Source: Roseiarcus sp963820775
GTDB lineage: Bacteria; Pseudomonadota; Alphaproteobacteria; Rhizobiales; Beijerinckiaceae
Reading direction: 5' to 3'
DNA: 64,000 nucleotides
Assembly: GCA_963820775.1 (NCBI GenBank)
Contig: CAWGBF010000012.1
Location: 62,001-126,000 of the forward strand
Shown: positions 56,746 to 64,000 of the stretch, one piece after another
How positions within the stretch are numbered: the stretch's first letter is position 1
Layout: each line of letters begins with the position of its first letter
Notes under the pieces: generated by a model
Database searches by the model: none
Seen by the model: the letters and a program-made list of their open reading frames with translations, nothing else
What the model was told of the DNA's origin: nothing
Made by a program: the position numbers and the translations under genes

Positions 56746-56764
56746 TTGCACGTCACTTGTGCAA
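56746..56764. promoter_or_regulatory. inverted repeat upstream of cargo 3
   Basis: TTGCAC-N7-GTGCAA, a six-base perfect inverted repeat with seven-base spacer, 46 bases upstream of the cargo 3 ATG. On the minus strand TTGCAC could serve as -35 with TACTCT 13-14 bases on, so an operator over a promoter is likely. No regulator assigned. Confidence 0.4.
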
Positions 56765-57130
56765 GAGCGACGCCACATCGATCTCTGCAATAGCTTCCGC
56801 AGGACAGCGGCGGCCGTTCTTCACCCATGCGCCATAACCGGACCTTCGCGCGATCTTTGTGCTCACCTAGGGTGCTGTCGAAACCCTACGTGACTACGTG
56901 ACGGGCCCAGATCGTCAGCGCCTTCGAAGGCTGAGAGCGCCGGGGCAATAGACGGGACGAAAGCGCGATCCTTCAAATTTTCAGGCCCGCCCTAGCATTG
57001 AGCATGATTGGGCCACCGTTAGATGAACGGCCGCTATGGGCGCAAGGACTAAACCGCTCGCGCGGTAGGGGGTGGCGAGCGGCCGGGGGAGCACGCCATG
57101 GGCTGAAGAGGAACGCGAAGGTCTGGGCCT
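56765..57130. other. gene-free stretch upstream of cargo 3 and the IS481 remnant
   Basis: No credible gene. TACGTGAC occurs twice in direct repeat at 56888-56902. Nothing else recognised. Confidence 0.3.
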
Positions 57131-57165
57131 GTCTCAAGATCATGGGGTTCAACCCCATGCGAGAC
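57131..57165. repeat. strong hairpin before the IS481 remnant
   Basis: CATGGGGTTCAACCCCATG (57141-57159) is a perfect 19-base palindrome, extended outside by GTCTC (57131-57135) pairing with GAGAC (57161-57165). It stands 14 bases before the transposase remnant's first ATG. It may be an IS end or a structure limiting read-in transcription. Confidence 0.55.
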
Positions 57166-57178
57166 GGGAGCTTTCGCG

Positions 57179-57543
57179 ATGACCGACAAGCCCATCAGCT
57201 GTATCGACATCGCCGAGGTTCGAACCGCGCAGGGCAAGCTCTACCTGCTTGTCGCCATCGATCGGAAGTCAAAGTTCGCCTTCGTCGAGTTGCACGAGAA
57301 GGCGGCGCGCCGCACCGCAGGGGACTTCCTGCGCCGCCTGATCGCCGCCGTCCCTTGCAGGGTCCACACCGTCCTCACCGACAACGGAACCCACTTCACG
57401 ACGCCAGGCAACGCGAGCTCAGCCGCGCCCGACATCAAGGCCGCCCTCGACGCCCGAGAACCCGTCTGGGCGCACCCTTCGAATACGCCTGCGCCCAGAA
57501 CAATATCGATCATCGCCTGACGAAGCCCAATCATCCTTGGACC
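57179..57543 (+). pseudogene. IS481-family transposase remnant
   Basis: Holds the first part of the integrase core: DIAEVRTAQGKLYLLVAIDR (first Asp) and HTVLTDNGTHFTTPGNASS (second Asp), then DIKAALDAREPVWAH. A one-base break near 57478 leads to FEYACAQNNIDHRLTKPNHP and W, where it stops before the catalytic Glu. The N-terminal helix-turn-helix half is also missing. Dead debris. Confidence 0.82.
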
Positions 57544-57672
57544 ACTGATGTGATCGACAAGTGTCTTCTTTCGGGATCTGATTCTTGCGCGATCTGCGCT
57601 ATTTTCCTCTCGCGCATGGGTGACCGCGCGGCGAAGAGCAGGGCGCGAGGCGCAAGCCCTGCCGCGCAGCCT

Positions 57673-58149
57673 TCACCGTCGCCCCTCGGTTGCGGCGCCC
57701 GTGCGCACCCGCTTGGGACCACGCGGGTTCCAACCGGAGACGAAGCGCGCGTAGGCCGTCTCGGCTTGCTCGACCCATCCGCGCTCCTGATCGCGATGGC
57801 TCTTGATATGGCTCTTGATATTGTACGCGTGGGCCGCGCCTCTTTGGCCACGCGCGGCCCTGTACCCCGCTTTCAGCTCCAGATCGCGCAGCTTCCTCGC
57901 GTGCAACGCCGGCCGGGCCCACACGTAGCTTTCGCCTTTGCTCAGCAAATGCCAGATGAGCGCCGCGAGCTTACGGGCGGTCGCGACAGCGGCGACATGC
58001 TGACCGCGGCGGGCGCGAACTCGCAGGAAGAACGCACGCAACGGCCCCGGCGCTCGCGCTGCCGCCCAAGCCGCCTCGACGAGCATGCCTCGGGCATGGC
58101 CGCGGCCCTGCTTGGTCAATCCGCTCCGGCAAATGCCGGGACTAAACAC
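57673..58149 (-). pseudogene. IS110-family transposase C-terminal remnant
   Basis: The C-terminal Tnp_2 (IS116/IS110/IS902) domain with catalytic Ser region: GRSGLTKQGRGHARGMLVEA becomes CRSGLTKQGRGHARGMLVEA here, then AFFLRVRARRGQHVAAVATA-RKLAALIWHLLSKGESYVWA. Near 57815 a 12-base tandem duplication gives YNIKSHIKSHRD where YNxKSHRD is usual. The N-terminal RuvC-like half is absent. Confidence 0.8.
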
Positions 58150-58159
58150 CTAGAGTCTT

Positions 58160-58302
58160 TTATCCCTTCGGACGCCGGGCAACCTGATAGCGCACGACCC
58201 ACTTCTTTCGCCCTGTCTCGTTCACGACGAGATGGAGACCATCGCCGTCGCTATGCCTGCCCGGTCGAGCTGTCTGCATTCCTCTTCCGAAAGCCGTGCC
58301 AT
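58160..58302 (-). pseudogene. N-terminal fragment of a tyrosine integrase (DUF4102 arm-binding domain)
   Basis: From ATG 58302: MARLSEEECRQLDRAG, then after a one- or two-base break HSDGDGLHLVVNETGRKKWV and VRYQVARRPKG before TAA 58160. The HxDGxGLxLxV...GxKxWxxRY pattern is the arm-type DNA-binding domain of island and phage integrases. The catalytic part is gone. It shows that a second integrative element once sat at this end of the island. Confidence 0.65.
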
Positions 58303-58554
58303 CAGTCCCGCATCCCGTCCCACACTACGCTTTGGATTGCGGCATACAGTTGTGGACAGTGGAAGACAAAGTTGCCAGGCATCCACGAGGTTTTCTTACC
58401 ACTAAATGACAGGAACGAATGGTCGTGGACGAAAGTTTGGTACCCGGCTAGGGGCGATCATTTGGCGACGGCGCTTCGTATTCTCAGATCTTAATCAGGT
58501 GATTGATCGGGTCAGCCGGGAATGCTTTCCTTGCCGAACCGCCGTCCTCAAGTT
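58303..58554. other. gene-free right edge of the island
   Basis: 252 bases between the integrase fragment and the CreA gene. An open frame at 58406-58669 runs antisense into CreA and lacks coding features. No repeat matching the tRNA-Ser 3' end was seen. Confidence 0.35.
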
Positions 58555-59070
58555 TCAGCGAATGAAATCTGCGCATTTCTGGACGTCGTCCGTTCCATGG
58601 CCCCAAGGCTCAATCGGAACGCTTGACGTGGAATTCTTCGGCGAGCCTTCGACGAGCTTGTCGCTGTAAGTCATATACACCAGTATATTCCGCTTGGTAT
58701 CGCACCCTCGGACAATCTGCATTTTCTTGAAGAAAATCGATCGCCTCTCACTGAACACCACACCGCCCTGGGAGAATTTATCCTTGAACTTGATCGGGCC
58801 GTACTGATGACAGGCGAGAGAAATGTCGGACGTCTGTTCGGCGAGGCCCAAAGCGCCGGAAAGGCCGCCTTTTTCCGGAATGGTATAGTGGCAGGCGATT
58901 CCATCGATGATCGGGTCATCGATGCCGTATACGGCGAGCTTGTCGTTCGGGGTGAGAAGCTTGAACGTCGTCGACTCGTGAAAAATCAGATCGGGATCCT
59001 GCGAGTCGGCATGCGCTGGCGAAAGGGACGCGAACGCGGCAAGGACGACGGCCGTACGCAACATCGCCAT
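58555..59070 (-). CDS. creA: CreA family protein
   Basis: Periplasmic protein of unknown function (not a transcription factor). ATG 59070 or 59064 starts a signal peptide MLRTAVVLAAFASLSPAHA with cleavage after AHA. The mature part has FKLLTPNDKLAVYGIDDPII, GIACHYTIPEKGG, SLACHQYGPIKF and RGCDTKRNILVYMTYSDKLV, with the four conserved Cys. 171 residues, normal length. Uninterrupted. Confidence 0.88.
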   Translation of the reverse strand: MAMLRTAVVLAAFASLSPAHADSQDPDLIFHESTTFKLLTPNDKLAVYGIDDPIIDGIACHYTIPEKGGLSGALGLAEQTSDISLACHQYGPIKFKDKFSQGGVVFSERRSIFFKKMQIVRGCDTKRNILVYMTYSDKLVEGSPKNSTSSVPIEPWGHGTDDVQKCADFIR

Positions 59071-59185
59071 GGTGAGTTTGCTCGCTGCCCGTTTCGCCTG
59101 GGAGGAAGATAGGAGCCCTTCGTCCTTCCGCCAATGACGAGGCGCCTTTTCAGGCTGATCGCCTCCCGCCTTTTGGCGCGCAGCG

Positions 59186-59893
59186 CTACCGCCGCAGGCA
59201 CTTAAGCAAATCCGATCCTTCGCGCGCTTTCGCTTCGAGGCTGGCGGCGACCCGGCGCTGCATAAGCGAGGGGCGCGCCGGGTTGCGATGAATTGGGTTC
59301 GGCAGCGAAGTCGCCAGCAGCGCGGCCTCGTGCCCATTGAGCTGACTTGCGCTCTTGTGGAAGTAGCGCTGCGCCGCGGCCTCGATCCCGTAGAGACCAT
59401 CGCCCCATTCGGCGATGTTGAGATAGATCTCCAGCGTACGCGCCTTCGACCAGGCCTCCCCCAGAACGAGCGCCATAGGGATCTCGAGGGCTTTGCGGAT
59501 AACGAAACGGCCAGGCCACAAAAACAGGTTCTTCGCGGTCTGCATGGTGATGGTCGACGCGCCTCGGCTCGGCCCATGTTCGCCCGCGCCGCTCAGAACC
59601 TCGCGCAGAGCGCCCCAGTCAACGCCATGATTGTCGCAGAAGCTCGCGTCCTCCGAGGCGATCACCGCAGCGAGAGCCGCGGGCGCGATGCTCCTCAGCG
59701 GCGCGTAAATGCGCTGGTAGGTCTTGCCTTCGATCATGCGCGCGAGCATCAGCGTCGAGACTGGCCGCGCGACGGCGTAGAGAGCCATGAGGCCAATGAA
59801 GAGAGCGAGAAGCGCCAGCGCCGCCCATCCGACGCCGAGCGCCGCAAGACGAAGAGGGGAGCGCCGCCGGGCCACGCTTGAGCCTTGGCGCAA
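59186..59893 (-). CDS. mtgA: monofunctional biosynthetic peptidoglycan transglycosylase
   Basis: Polymerises lipid II glycan strands on the periplasmic side of the inner membrane. One TM helix near the N-terminus (LAALGVGWAALALLALFIGL). The GT51 catalytic motif is AAVIASEDASFCDNHGVDW with the catalytic Glu, then RGASTITMQTAKNLFLWPGR and KARTLEIYLNIAEWGDGLYG. 235 residues with TTG 59893, or 229 with GTG 59875. No transpeptidase domain. Confidence 0.93.
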   Translation of the reverse strand: MRQGSSVARRRSPLRLAALGVGWAALALLALFIGLMALYAVARPVSTLMLARMIEGKTYQRIYAPLRSIAPAALAAVIASEDASFCDNHGVDWGALREVLSGAGEHGPSRGASTITMQTAKNLFLWPGRFVIRKALEIPMALVLGEAWSKARTLEIYLNIAEWGDGLYGIEAAAQRYFHKSASQLNGHEAALLATSLPNPIHRNPARPSLMQRRVAASLEAKAREGSDLLKCLRR

Positions 59894-59967
59894 CTCGCCG
59901 CATCGGGCAAGCGAGGCCCGCGGCCTACATGCCGGGAACCGAGCGCTCCGTCACGTCGCGGCCTAGA

Positions 59968-61743
59968 TTATTTGTCCGGGACGCCGGCTTTGCGGAGGCC
60001 CTCAAGGATGCGCTCGCGCTGCTTGAGGTAGGTGGGGTCGTCGCTCTCCGCCATGGTTAGAAATCGGGCGATCGAGTAATTCGGCGCGAGCGCCAGCCCA
60101 GCTTTGACTTCGGCTCGCGCCTCATCAAGACGACCGAGATGCGCAAGCGCGGCGGCCATATAGAAGTGGGTCAGCGGATAGTTCCGGCTGGCGTCGACCG
60201 AGCGGCGAAAGAGCGCGACCGCTTCCTCGTCGGCTCCAAGGTGGAGCTTGGCGAGGCCTCGGATGTGGGTCCAGATAAAGGCGACAGCGTCGCTGGGCGA
60301 TAGCCGAAACGCCTGGTCGACGTGAGCCTCGGCCTCTTCGGCCCGGCCCATCGTGATTTTCGCTTGTCCGATCCATGCATGCGCCGCGCCGAGGTTCCTG
60401 TTGAGCGACAACGCCTGTTCCAATTCGCCGATCGCTCGCGAAGCGCGATTCGTTTGGATCTGGATGAAACCCAGCCACATATGCGCCCAATAGTTACGCG
60501 GCGCGATCGAAACGCCCTTGATCAAGAGCGCCTCGGCGTCGGCCAGGCGCTCGGCCCGATGCTCGGTGGTGTAAATCGCGCCGACCAGCACGTCGGCGCG
60601 CGCCGCGCCGACAAGGGCGTCTATGTTGGTCGGGTCGAGCGCCACCGCGCGCTCGAAATAGCCGCGTGCGCGCTCGATGTTGTCAGGCCCACCCTTGTTG
60701 AACCACTGAACCCCCTGGAAATAAAGGTCGACGGAATCTGGGTCGGCCACAGTCTCCGCCCGCTTCGCCTCGACGGCGAGCAACTCCGGACGCAGCTGAT
60801 TGGCGAGTTGGGAGACAATTTCATCCTGCATGTCGAATAAGTCCCCCATCGGCTTGTCGAACCGGTCCGCCCATAAGTGGTTGCCAGTGATGGCGTCGAT
60901 GAGCTGGACGTTGACGCGCATTCGGCTTCCGCCGCGCTGAATGCTTCCCTCAAGGATGTAACGCACGTTGAGATCGCGGCCGATCTGCTTGGCGTCGACC
61001 TGCTTGCCTTTGTAAGTGAAGGCGGTGTTGCGGGAGACCACGAACGCGTTGTTGATGCGCGAAAGGTCCGTCGTCAGGCTTTCCGTCACGCCGTCGACAA
61101 ACAGCTCGTGCTCGACATCTACGCCAAGGCTCGTGAATGGCAGCACCACGATCGACAATCGCGGCGGCGCCGGATCCGCGACAGCTGCGACGCTCGGCGC
61201 GGGGCTCGCTTGGGCGGCGGCGCCGACCTCGAGCGAATAGACCCGGATAGGCTCGGCGATATTCTTGAGTTCAGTTTGACCAAGGTCGCTGACCATGAGG
61301 TCGAGCCGACCCTTGACTTGCCGGTAGGCGTCTTCCGACAGACAGATCGCCCCGGGCTTCGCTATCCCTTCGAGGCGCGCGGCGATATTGACGCCATCGC
61401 CCATCAGGTCCCCATCGCTCTCCTCGACTACGTCGCCAAGATGGATGCCGACGCGGAAATCGATGCGGCGCTCTGTCGGCAGGCCGGCGTTGCGCTCGGC
61501 GAGGCCATGTTGCAATTCGATTGCGCAACGCACGGCGTCAACGACGCTGCGAAATTCAACGATGGCGCCGTCGCCTGTGCGCTTGACCACACGCCCGCGG
61601 TGGACGGAGATCGTCGGCTCGATCAGGTCGCTGCGGAGCGTGCGCAAACGCGCCAGGATCCGATCCTCGTCGGCGCCCGCCAGCCGCGAGAAACCAACGA
61701 TATCCATGACGAGAATCGCCGCGAGCTTGCGCTCTTCAGTCAT
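59968..61743 (-). CDS. class III adenylate/guanylate cyclase with TolB-like and TPR regions
   Basis: 591 residues, cytosolic. The cyclase domain (1-175) begins AILVMDIVGFSRLAGADEDR and has both metal Asp: MDIVGFS and RTGDGAIVEF. HLGDVVEESDGDLMGDGVNI-AARLEGIA follows. The middle (about 200-330) is the adenylyl cyclase-associated TolB-like domain (IVVLPFTSLGVDVEHELFVD, GVTESLTTDLSRI, YILEGSIQRGGSRMRVNVQL). The last 250 residues are TPR helices. This layout is common in rhizobial genomes, where many paralogues exist. Signal unknown. Confidence 0.9.
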   Translation of the reverse strand: MTEERKLAAILVMDIVGFSRLAGADEDRILARLRTLRSDLIEPTISVHRGRVVKRTGDGAIVEFRSVVDAVRCAIELQHGLAERNAGLPTERRIDFRVGIHLGDVVEESDGDLMGDGVNIAARLEGIAKPGAICLSEDAYRQVKGRLDLMVSDLGQTELKNIAEPIRVYSLEVGAAAQASPAPSVAAVADPAPPRLSIVVLPFTSLGVDVEHELFVDGVTESLTTDLSRINNAFVVSRNTAFTYKGKQVDAKQIGRDLNVRYILEGSIQRGGSRMRVNVQLIDAITGNHLWADRFDKPMGDLFDMQDEIVSQLANQLRPELLAVEAKRAETVADPDSVDLYFQGVQWFNKGGPDNIERARGYFERAVALDPTNIDALVGAARADVLVGAIYTTEHRAERLADAEALLIKGVSIAPRNYWAHMWLGFIQIQTNRASRAIGELEQALSLNRNLGAAHAWIGQAKITMGRAEEAEAHVDQAFRLSPSDAVAFIWTHIRGLAKLHLGADEEAVALFRRSVDASRNYPLTHFYMAAALAHLGRLDEARAEVKAGLALAPNYSIARFLTMAESDDPTYLKQRERILEGLRKAGVPDK

Positions 61744-61783
61744 TCCTGGCCCTCCGCGAGTGACGACGCCTATATAGGGTGGC

Positions 61784-61871
61784 GGGCGCGGCTATCCAGG
61801 ATTTGACGCGCGCGGCGCCGCAGGCGCCGGGCGCGGCTATCCAGGATTTGACGCGCGCGGCGCCGCAGGCG
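61784..61871. repeat. 45-bp tandem duplication in a divergent promoter region
   Basis: Bases 61784-61828 are repeated at 61829-61871 (43 of 45 bases kept, identical through the shared part). It lies between the divergent cyclase and SDR genes, within 40-130 bases of both starts, so it doubles part of their control region. Confidence 0.85.
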
Positions 61872-61903
61872 AAGGTTCGTGCCGACCCCCAAAAGGCGCC
61901 TTG

Positions 61904-62683
61904 ATGACCACTTCCCGTCTTGTGATTCCCGATCTCGCCGGCAAAGCTGTTCTGATCACCGGCGGATCGACCGGCATCGGCGCCGCCGTTGCGCGAAGCT
62001 TCGCCGAGCAGGGGGCGCGCGTCGCCATCGGTTACCATTCGAGCGCCGACCAGGCTCACGCGCTTGTGAGCGAGATCAAAGTCCAGGGCGGCGAGGCGCT
62101 GGCGGTGAAGGGCGACGTCGCCGATGCAAAAGCATGCGCCGAGATCGTGGCCGAAACGACAAGCCGGTTCGGCCGCCTCGACGGCCTCATCAACAACGCC
62201 GGCCTGATGCTCGGACGGGTCCACTCGCTCGAGGCGAGCGACGAGCATGTGCAGGCGGTGATCGATCTCAACGCGCGGTCAATTATTTGGGTGACCCGCG
62301 CCGCGGCGCCCTGGCTCGAGCGGCAGGGCGGCTTCGTCATCAACACGACGTCGATCGCGGCGCGAAACGGCGGCGCCGGCGGCGCGATGATCTACGCCGC
62401 CGCCAAGGGCTTCGTCTCGACGATCACCAAGGGCCACGCCAAGGAGCTGATCGGCAAGAAGATTCGCGTCAATGCGGTCTCCCCCGGCGTGATCGCGACG
62501 CCCTTTCATGAGCGCTATACGGACGCGGCGGCATTGGAGGCCATGCGCAAGACAATTCCGATCGCCCGGCTCGGGACACCTGAGGAGTGCGTGGGCGCCT
62601 ATCTGTTCCTCGCCTCAGAGGCGCTCAGCGCGTATGTCGTTGGGCAGATTATCGAGGTCAATGGCGGGCAGCTTATGCCGTGA
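61904..62683 (+). CDS. SDR-family oxidoreductase
   Basis: Classical short-chain dehydrogenase of 259 residues. VLITGGSTGIGAAVARSFAE binds NAD(P). Then NNAGLMLGR and the catalytic S and Y-x3-K in INTTSIAARNG and MIYAAAKGFVSTITKG, and the C-terminal SEALSAYVVGQIIEVNGGQL. Starts at ATG 61904 or TTG 61901. Similar to glucose 1-dehydrogenase or FabG-like enzymes; substrate not fixed. Confidence 0.88.
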   Translation: MTTSRLVIPDLAGKAVLITGGSTGIGAAVARSFAEQGARVAIGYHSSADQAHALVSEIKVQGGEALAVKGDVADAKACAEIVAETTSRFGRLDGLINNAGLMLGRVHSLEASDEHVQAVIDLNARSIIWVTRAAAPWLERQGGFVINTTSIAARNGGAGGAMIYAAAKGFVSTITKGHAKELIGKKIRVNAVSPGVIATPFHERYTDAAALEAMRKTIPIARLGTPEECVGAYLFLASEALSAYVVGQIIEVNGGQLMP

Positions 62684-62691
62684 AGCGCCCC

Positions 62692-62709
62692 CGCGCGGGT
62701 TCCCGCGCG
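62692..62709. terminator. GC hairpin between convergent SDR and sciP
   Basis: CGCGCGGGTTCCCGCGCG, an eight-base-pair stem with a two-base loop, in the 47-base gap between convergent genes. No T-run, so it may be a bidirectional stop of moderate strength. Confidence 0.5.
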
Positions 62710-62730
62710 CCATTGGAACGGTTATCTTTG

Positions 62731-63006
62731 CTAGTGCCGATATTGCTGGATGCGGGTCGTCCGGAGCCCGGCCAGACCGTAACTGTCGATCGAGACTTGC
62801 CAGCTCAGGAATTCGTCGACCGTCAGCGTGTAGCGCGAGCATGCGTCTTCCAGCGACAGCAATCCGCCACGAACGGCGGCGACGACTTCGGCCTTGCGGC
62901 GAATGACCCAGCGGCGAGTGCTGGGCGGCGGCAGATCCGCGATCGTCAGGGGACTGCCGTCCGGACCGATTACGTATTTTACTCTCGGCCGCAGCGTTTC
63001 ACTCAT
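62731..63006 (-). CDS. sciP: SciP-type CtrA inhibitor (DUF1153)
   Basis: Cell-cycle regulator that binds DNA and CtrA in alphaproteobacteria. 91 residues from ATG 63006: RPRVKYVIGPDGSPLTIADL, PPPSTRRWVIRRKAEVVAAV and GGLLSLEDACSRYTLTVDEF form the helix-turn-helix, ending GLRTTRIQQYRH, almost the invariant DUF1153 end. An upstream in-frame start at 63048 would add 14 residues not seen in the family. Confidence 0.94.
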   Translation of the reverse strand: MSETLRPRVKYVIGPDGSPLTIADLPPPSTRRWVIRRKAEVVAAVRGGLLSLEDACSRYTLTVDEFLSWQVSIDSYGLAGLRTTRIQQYRH

Positions 63007-63258
63007 TGGACTCTCACTCAGACGCATGCCACACAACTTCTGTGACAATAAGCGAAGCGATTTAAGATTTGCCTAAGCCGTCGCTGCAAAAATATACGGA
63101 TACATAACCAGAATTGTGTGGTGATCTGCGTATGAGCCGGGACAACGGCCGCTCGCGGAATCGATAACCATCGAAGGGTCCTATGGCGCCAACTTTCAAC
63201 CCTGTTTTGCGTTTAGCGCTTTTCAAATTCACGATGATGTTGCTGGAGCGGGGCGAAA

Positions 63259-64000
63259 TGCGACGAAGGGTTTTGAAGACGGTCTTATTTTCGATCGTCG
63301 CGGCCGCATCGATCGGCGTGGCGTCGGCGCACGCCGCGGATTGCGGCGACAGCGCGGCGGGCTTCAACGATTGGCTCACGTCCTTCAAGGAAGTTGCGCT
63401 TCGCAACGGCATTTCCCAGCAGGTGGTGGATTCGTCCCTGAATGGGGTTGTCTTTGATCCTTCTGTCGCCGCGCACGATCGTGGCCAAAATTTCGGCTCG
63501 AACTTCGCCGCGTTCTCCGCGCGCCACGTCACGCCTGCCCGGATAAAGAAGGGCAAGATGATGATGCTTGCCTACGCCGAGCCGCTGGAGCGAATCGAAC
63601 AGCGTTTTGGCGTGCCCGGGCCCGTCATAGTGGCGATATGGGGCCTCGAAACCGACTTCGGCGCTGGCTTGGGCGGCTATTCCATGTTCAGCGCGCTGGC
63701 AACCCTGGCCTACGATTGCCGTCGGGCGCAAATCTATCGCGCCGAGCTCATCGATGCGCTCATGCTTGTCCAGCGTGGTCTTTTGCGCCCATCACAGAAG
63801 GGCGCGTGGGCGGGCGAGATCGGACAGACCCAATTCATGCCGTCGGCCTATCTGAAATACGCGGTCAACGCCCAGGGCGGAGGCGGAGGCGATCTGATTT
63901 CCAGTCCCGCCGACGCGCTCGCGTCGACGGCGAATTTCCTGCGCTCGAAGGGCTGGAGTCCCGGCGCGGGTTGGGATGAAGGGCAGCCGAATTTCAACGC
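63259..64000 (+). CDS. MltB-type lytic murein transglycosylase (3' end outside window)
   Basis: Cleaves peptidoglycan with 1,6-anhydro product, periplasmic. ATG 63259 after GGAGCGGGGCG; signal peptide VLKTVLFSIVAAASIGVASA. Family stretches: FNDWLTSFKEVALRNGIS, IEQRFGVPGPVIVAIWGLET with the catalytic Glu, GGYSMFSALATLAYDCRR and GEIGQTQFMPSAYLKYAVN. The frame is open to the last base; the gene's end and any peptidoglycan-binding domain lie beyond it. Confidence 0.9.

Noticed and set aside
58406..58669. Plus-strand open frame antisense to CreA
   Set aside because: It overlaps the conserved CreA end on the other strand and has no features of its own.

Overview
The window looks like a chromosome segment of a high-GC alphaproteobacterium of the Hyphomicrobiales. 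The main pointers are a SciP-type CtrA regulator (DUF1153), BrnTA, the DUF2924/DUF3489/large serine recombinase trio, ISRj2-like, IS110 and IS481 transposase remnants, and REP-type palindromes common in that order. The genus cannot be fixed from sequence alone.

Layout. (1) 1-1932, minus: a PhoR-like histidine kinase (3' end outside the window) and a UPF0104/YbhN membrane protein. (2) 2007-11458: myo-inositol catabolism, with inositol 2-dehydrogenase (iolG) divergent from an SDR and iolC-iolD-iolE-iolB, then a leaderless-looking BrnTA toxin-antitoxin pair and a second Gfo/Idh/MocA dehydrogenase. (3) 11680-14572: a 74-residue protein, a B12-binding radical SAM enzyme and a PAPS-type sulfotransferase that look like one uncharacterised natural-product or peptide-modification cassette. 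(4) 14592-16128: haloalkane dehalogenase and TetR repressor with a perfect 20-bp palindromic operator. (5) 16315-18418: REP/MITE-like repeat, a dead resolvase and low-GC strangers. (6) 18419-20892: an acyl-CoA dehydrogenase/phosphotransferase pair (ACAD10/11, LvaC/LvaA-like) and tRNA-Ser(CGA).

(7) 20893-58302 is a genomic island beginning at the tRNA-Ser gene. It opens with a large serine recombinase broken by an IS630-type element and by an amber codon, followed by DUF2924, DUF3489, two regulators and transposase debris. Its core (28611-56700) is a nearly complete extracellular contractile injection system (eCIS, the AFP/PVC/MAC family): sheath, tube, baseplate, hub, spike, PAAR tip, gp25, two J-type wedges, gpI/DUF6519 proteins, DUF4255 cap and AAA ATPase. 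Three DUF4157-type cargo proteins carry different C-terminal domains: HNH-like, HExxH-like and phospholipase C/P1-nuclease-like. IS481, IS110 and tyrosine-integrase remnants close the right side. (8) 58555-64000 is ordinary chromosome: CreA, MtgA, adenylate cyclase-TPR, SDR, SciP and an MltB-type transglycosylase (cut by the window end).

Two cautions run through the window. Many conserved genes carry single-base frameshifts, mostly one-base insertions, which look more like sequence error than biology. Separately, four in-frame TAG codons interrupt accessory genes, two of them exactly between the loading part and the payload part of eCIS cargo proteins.
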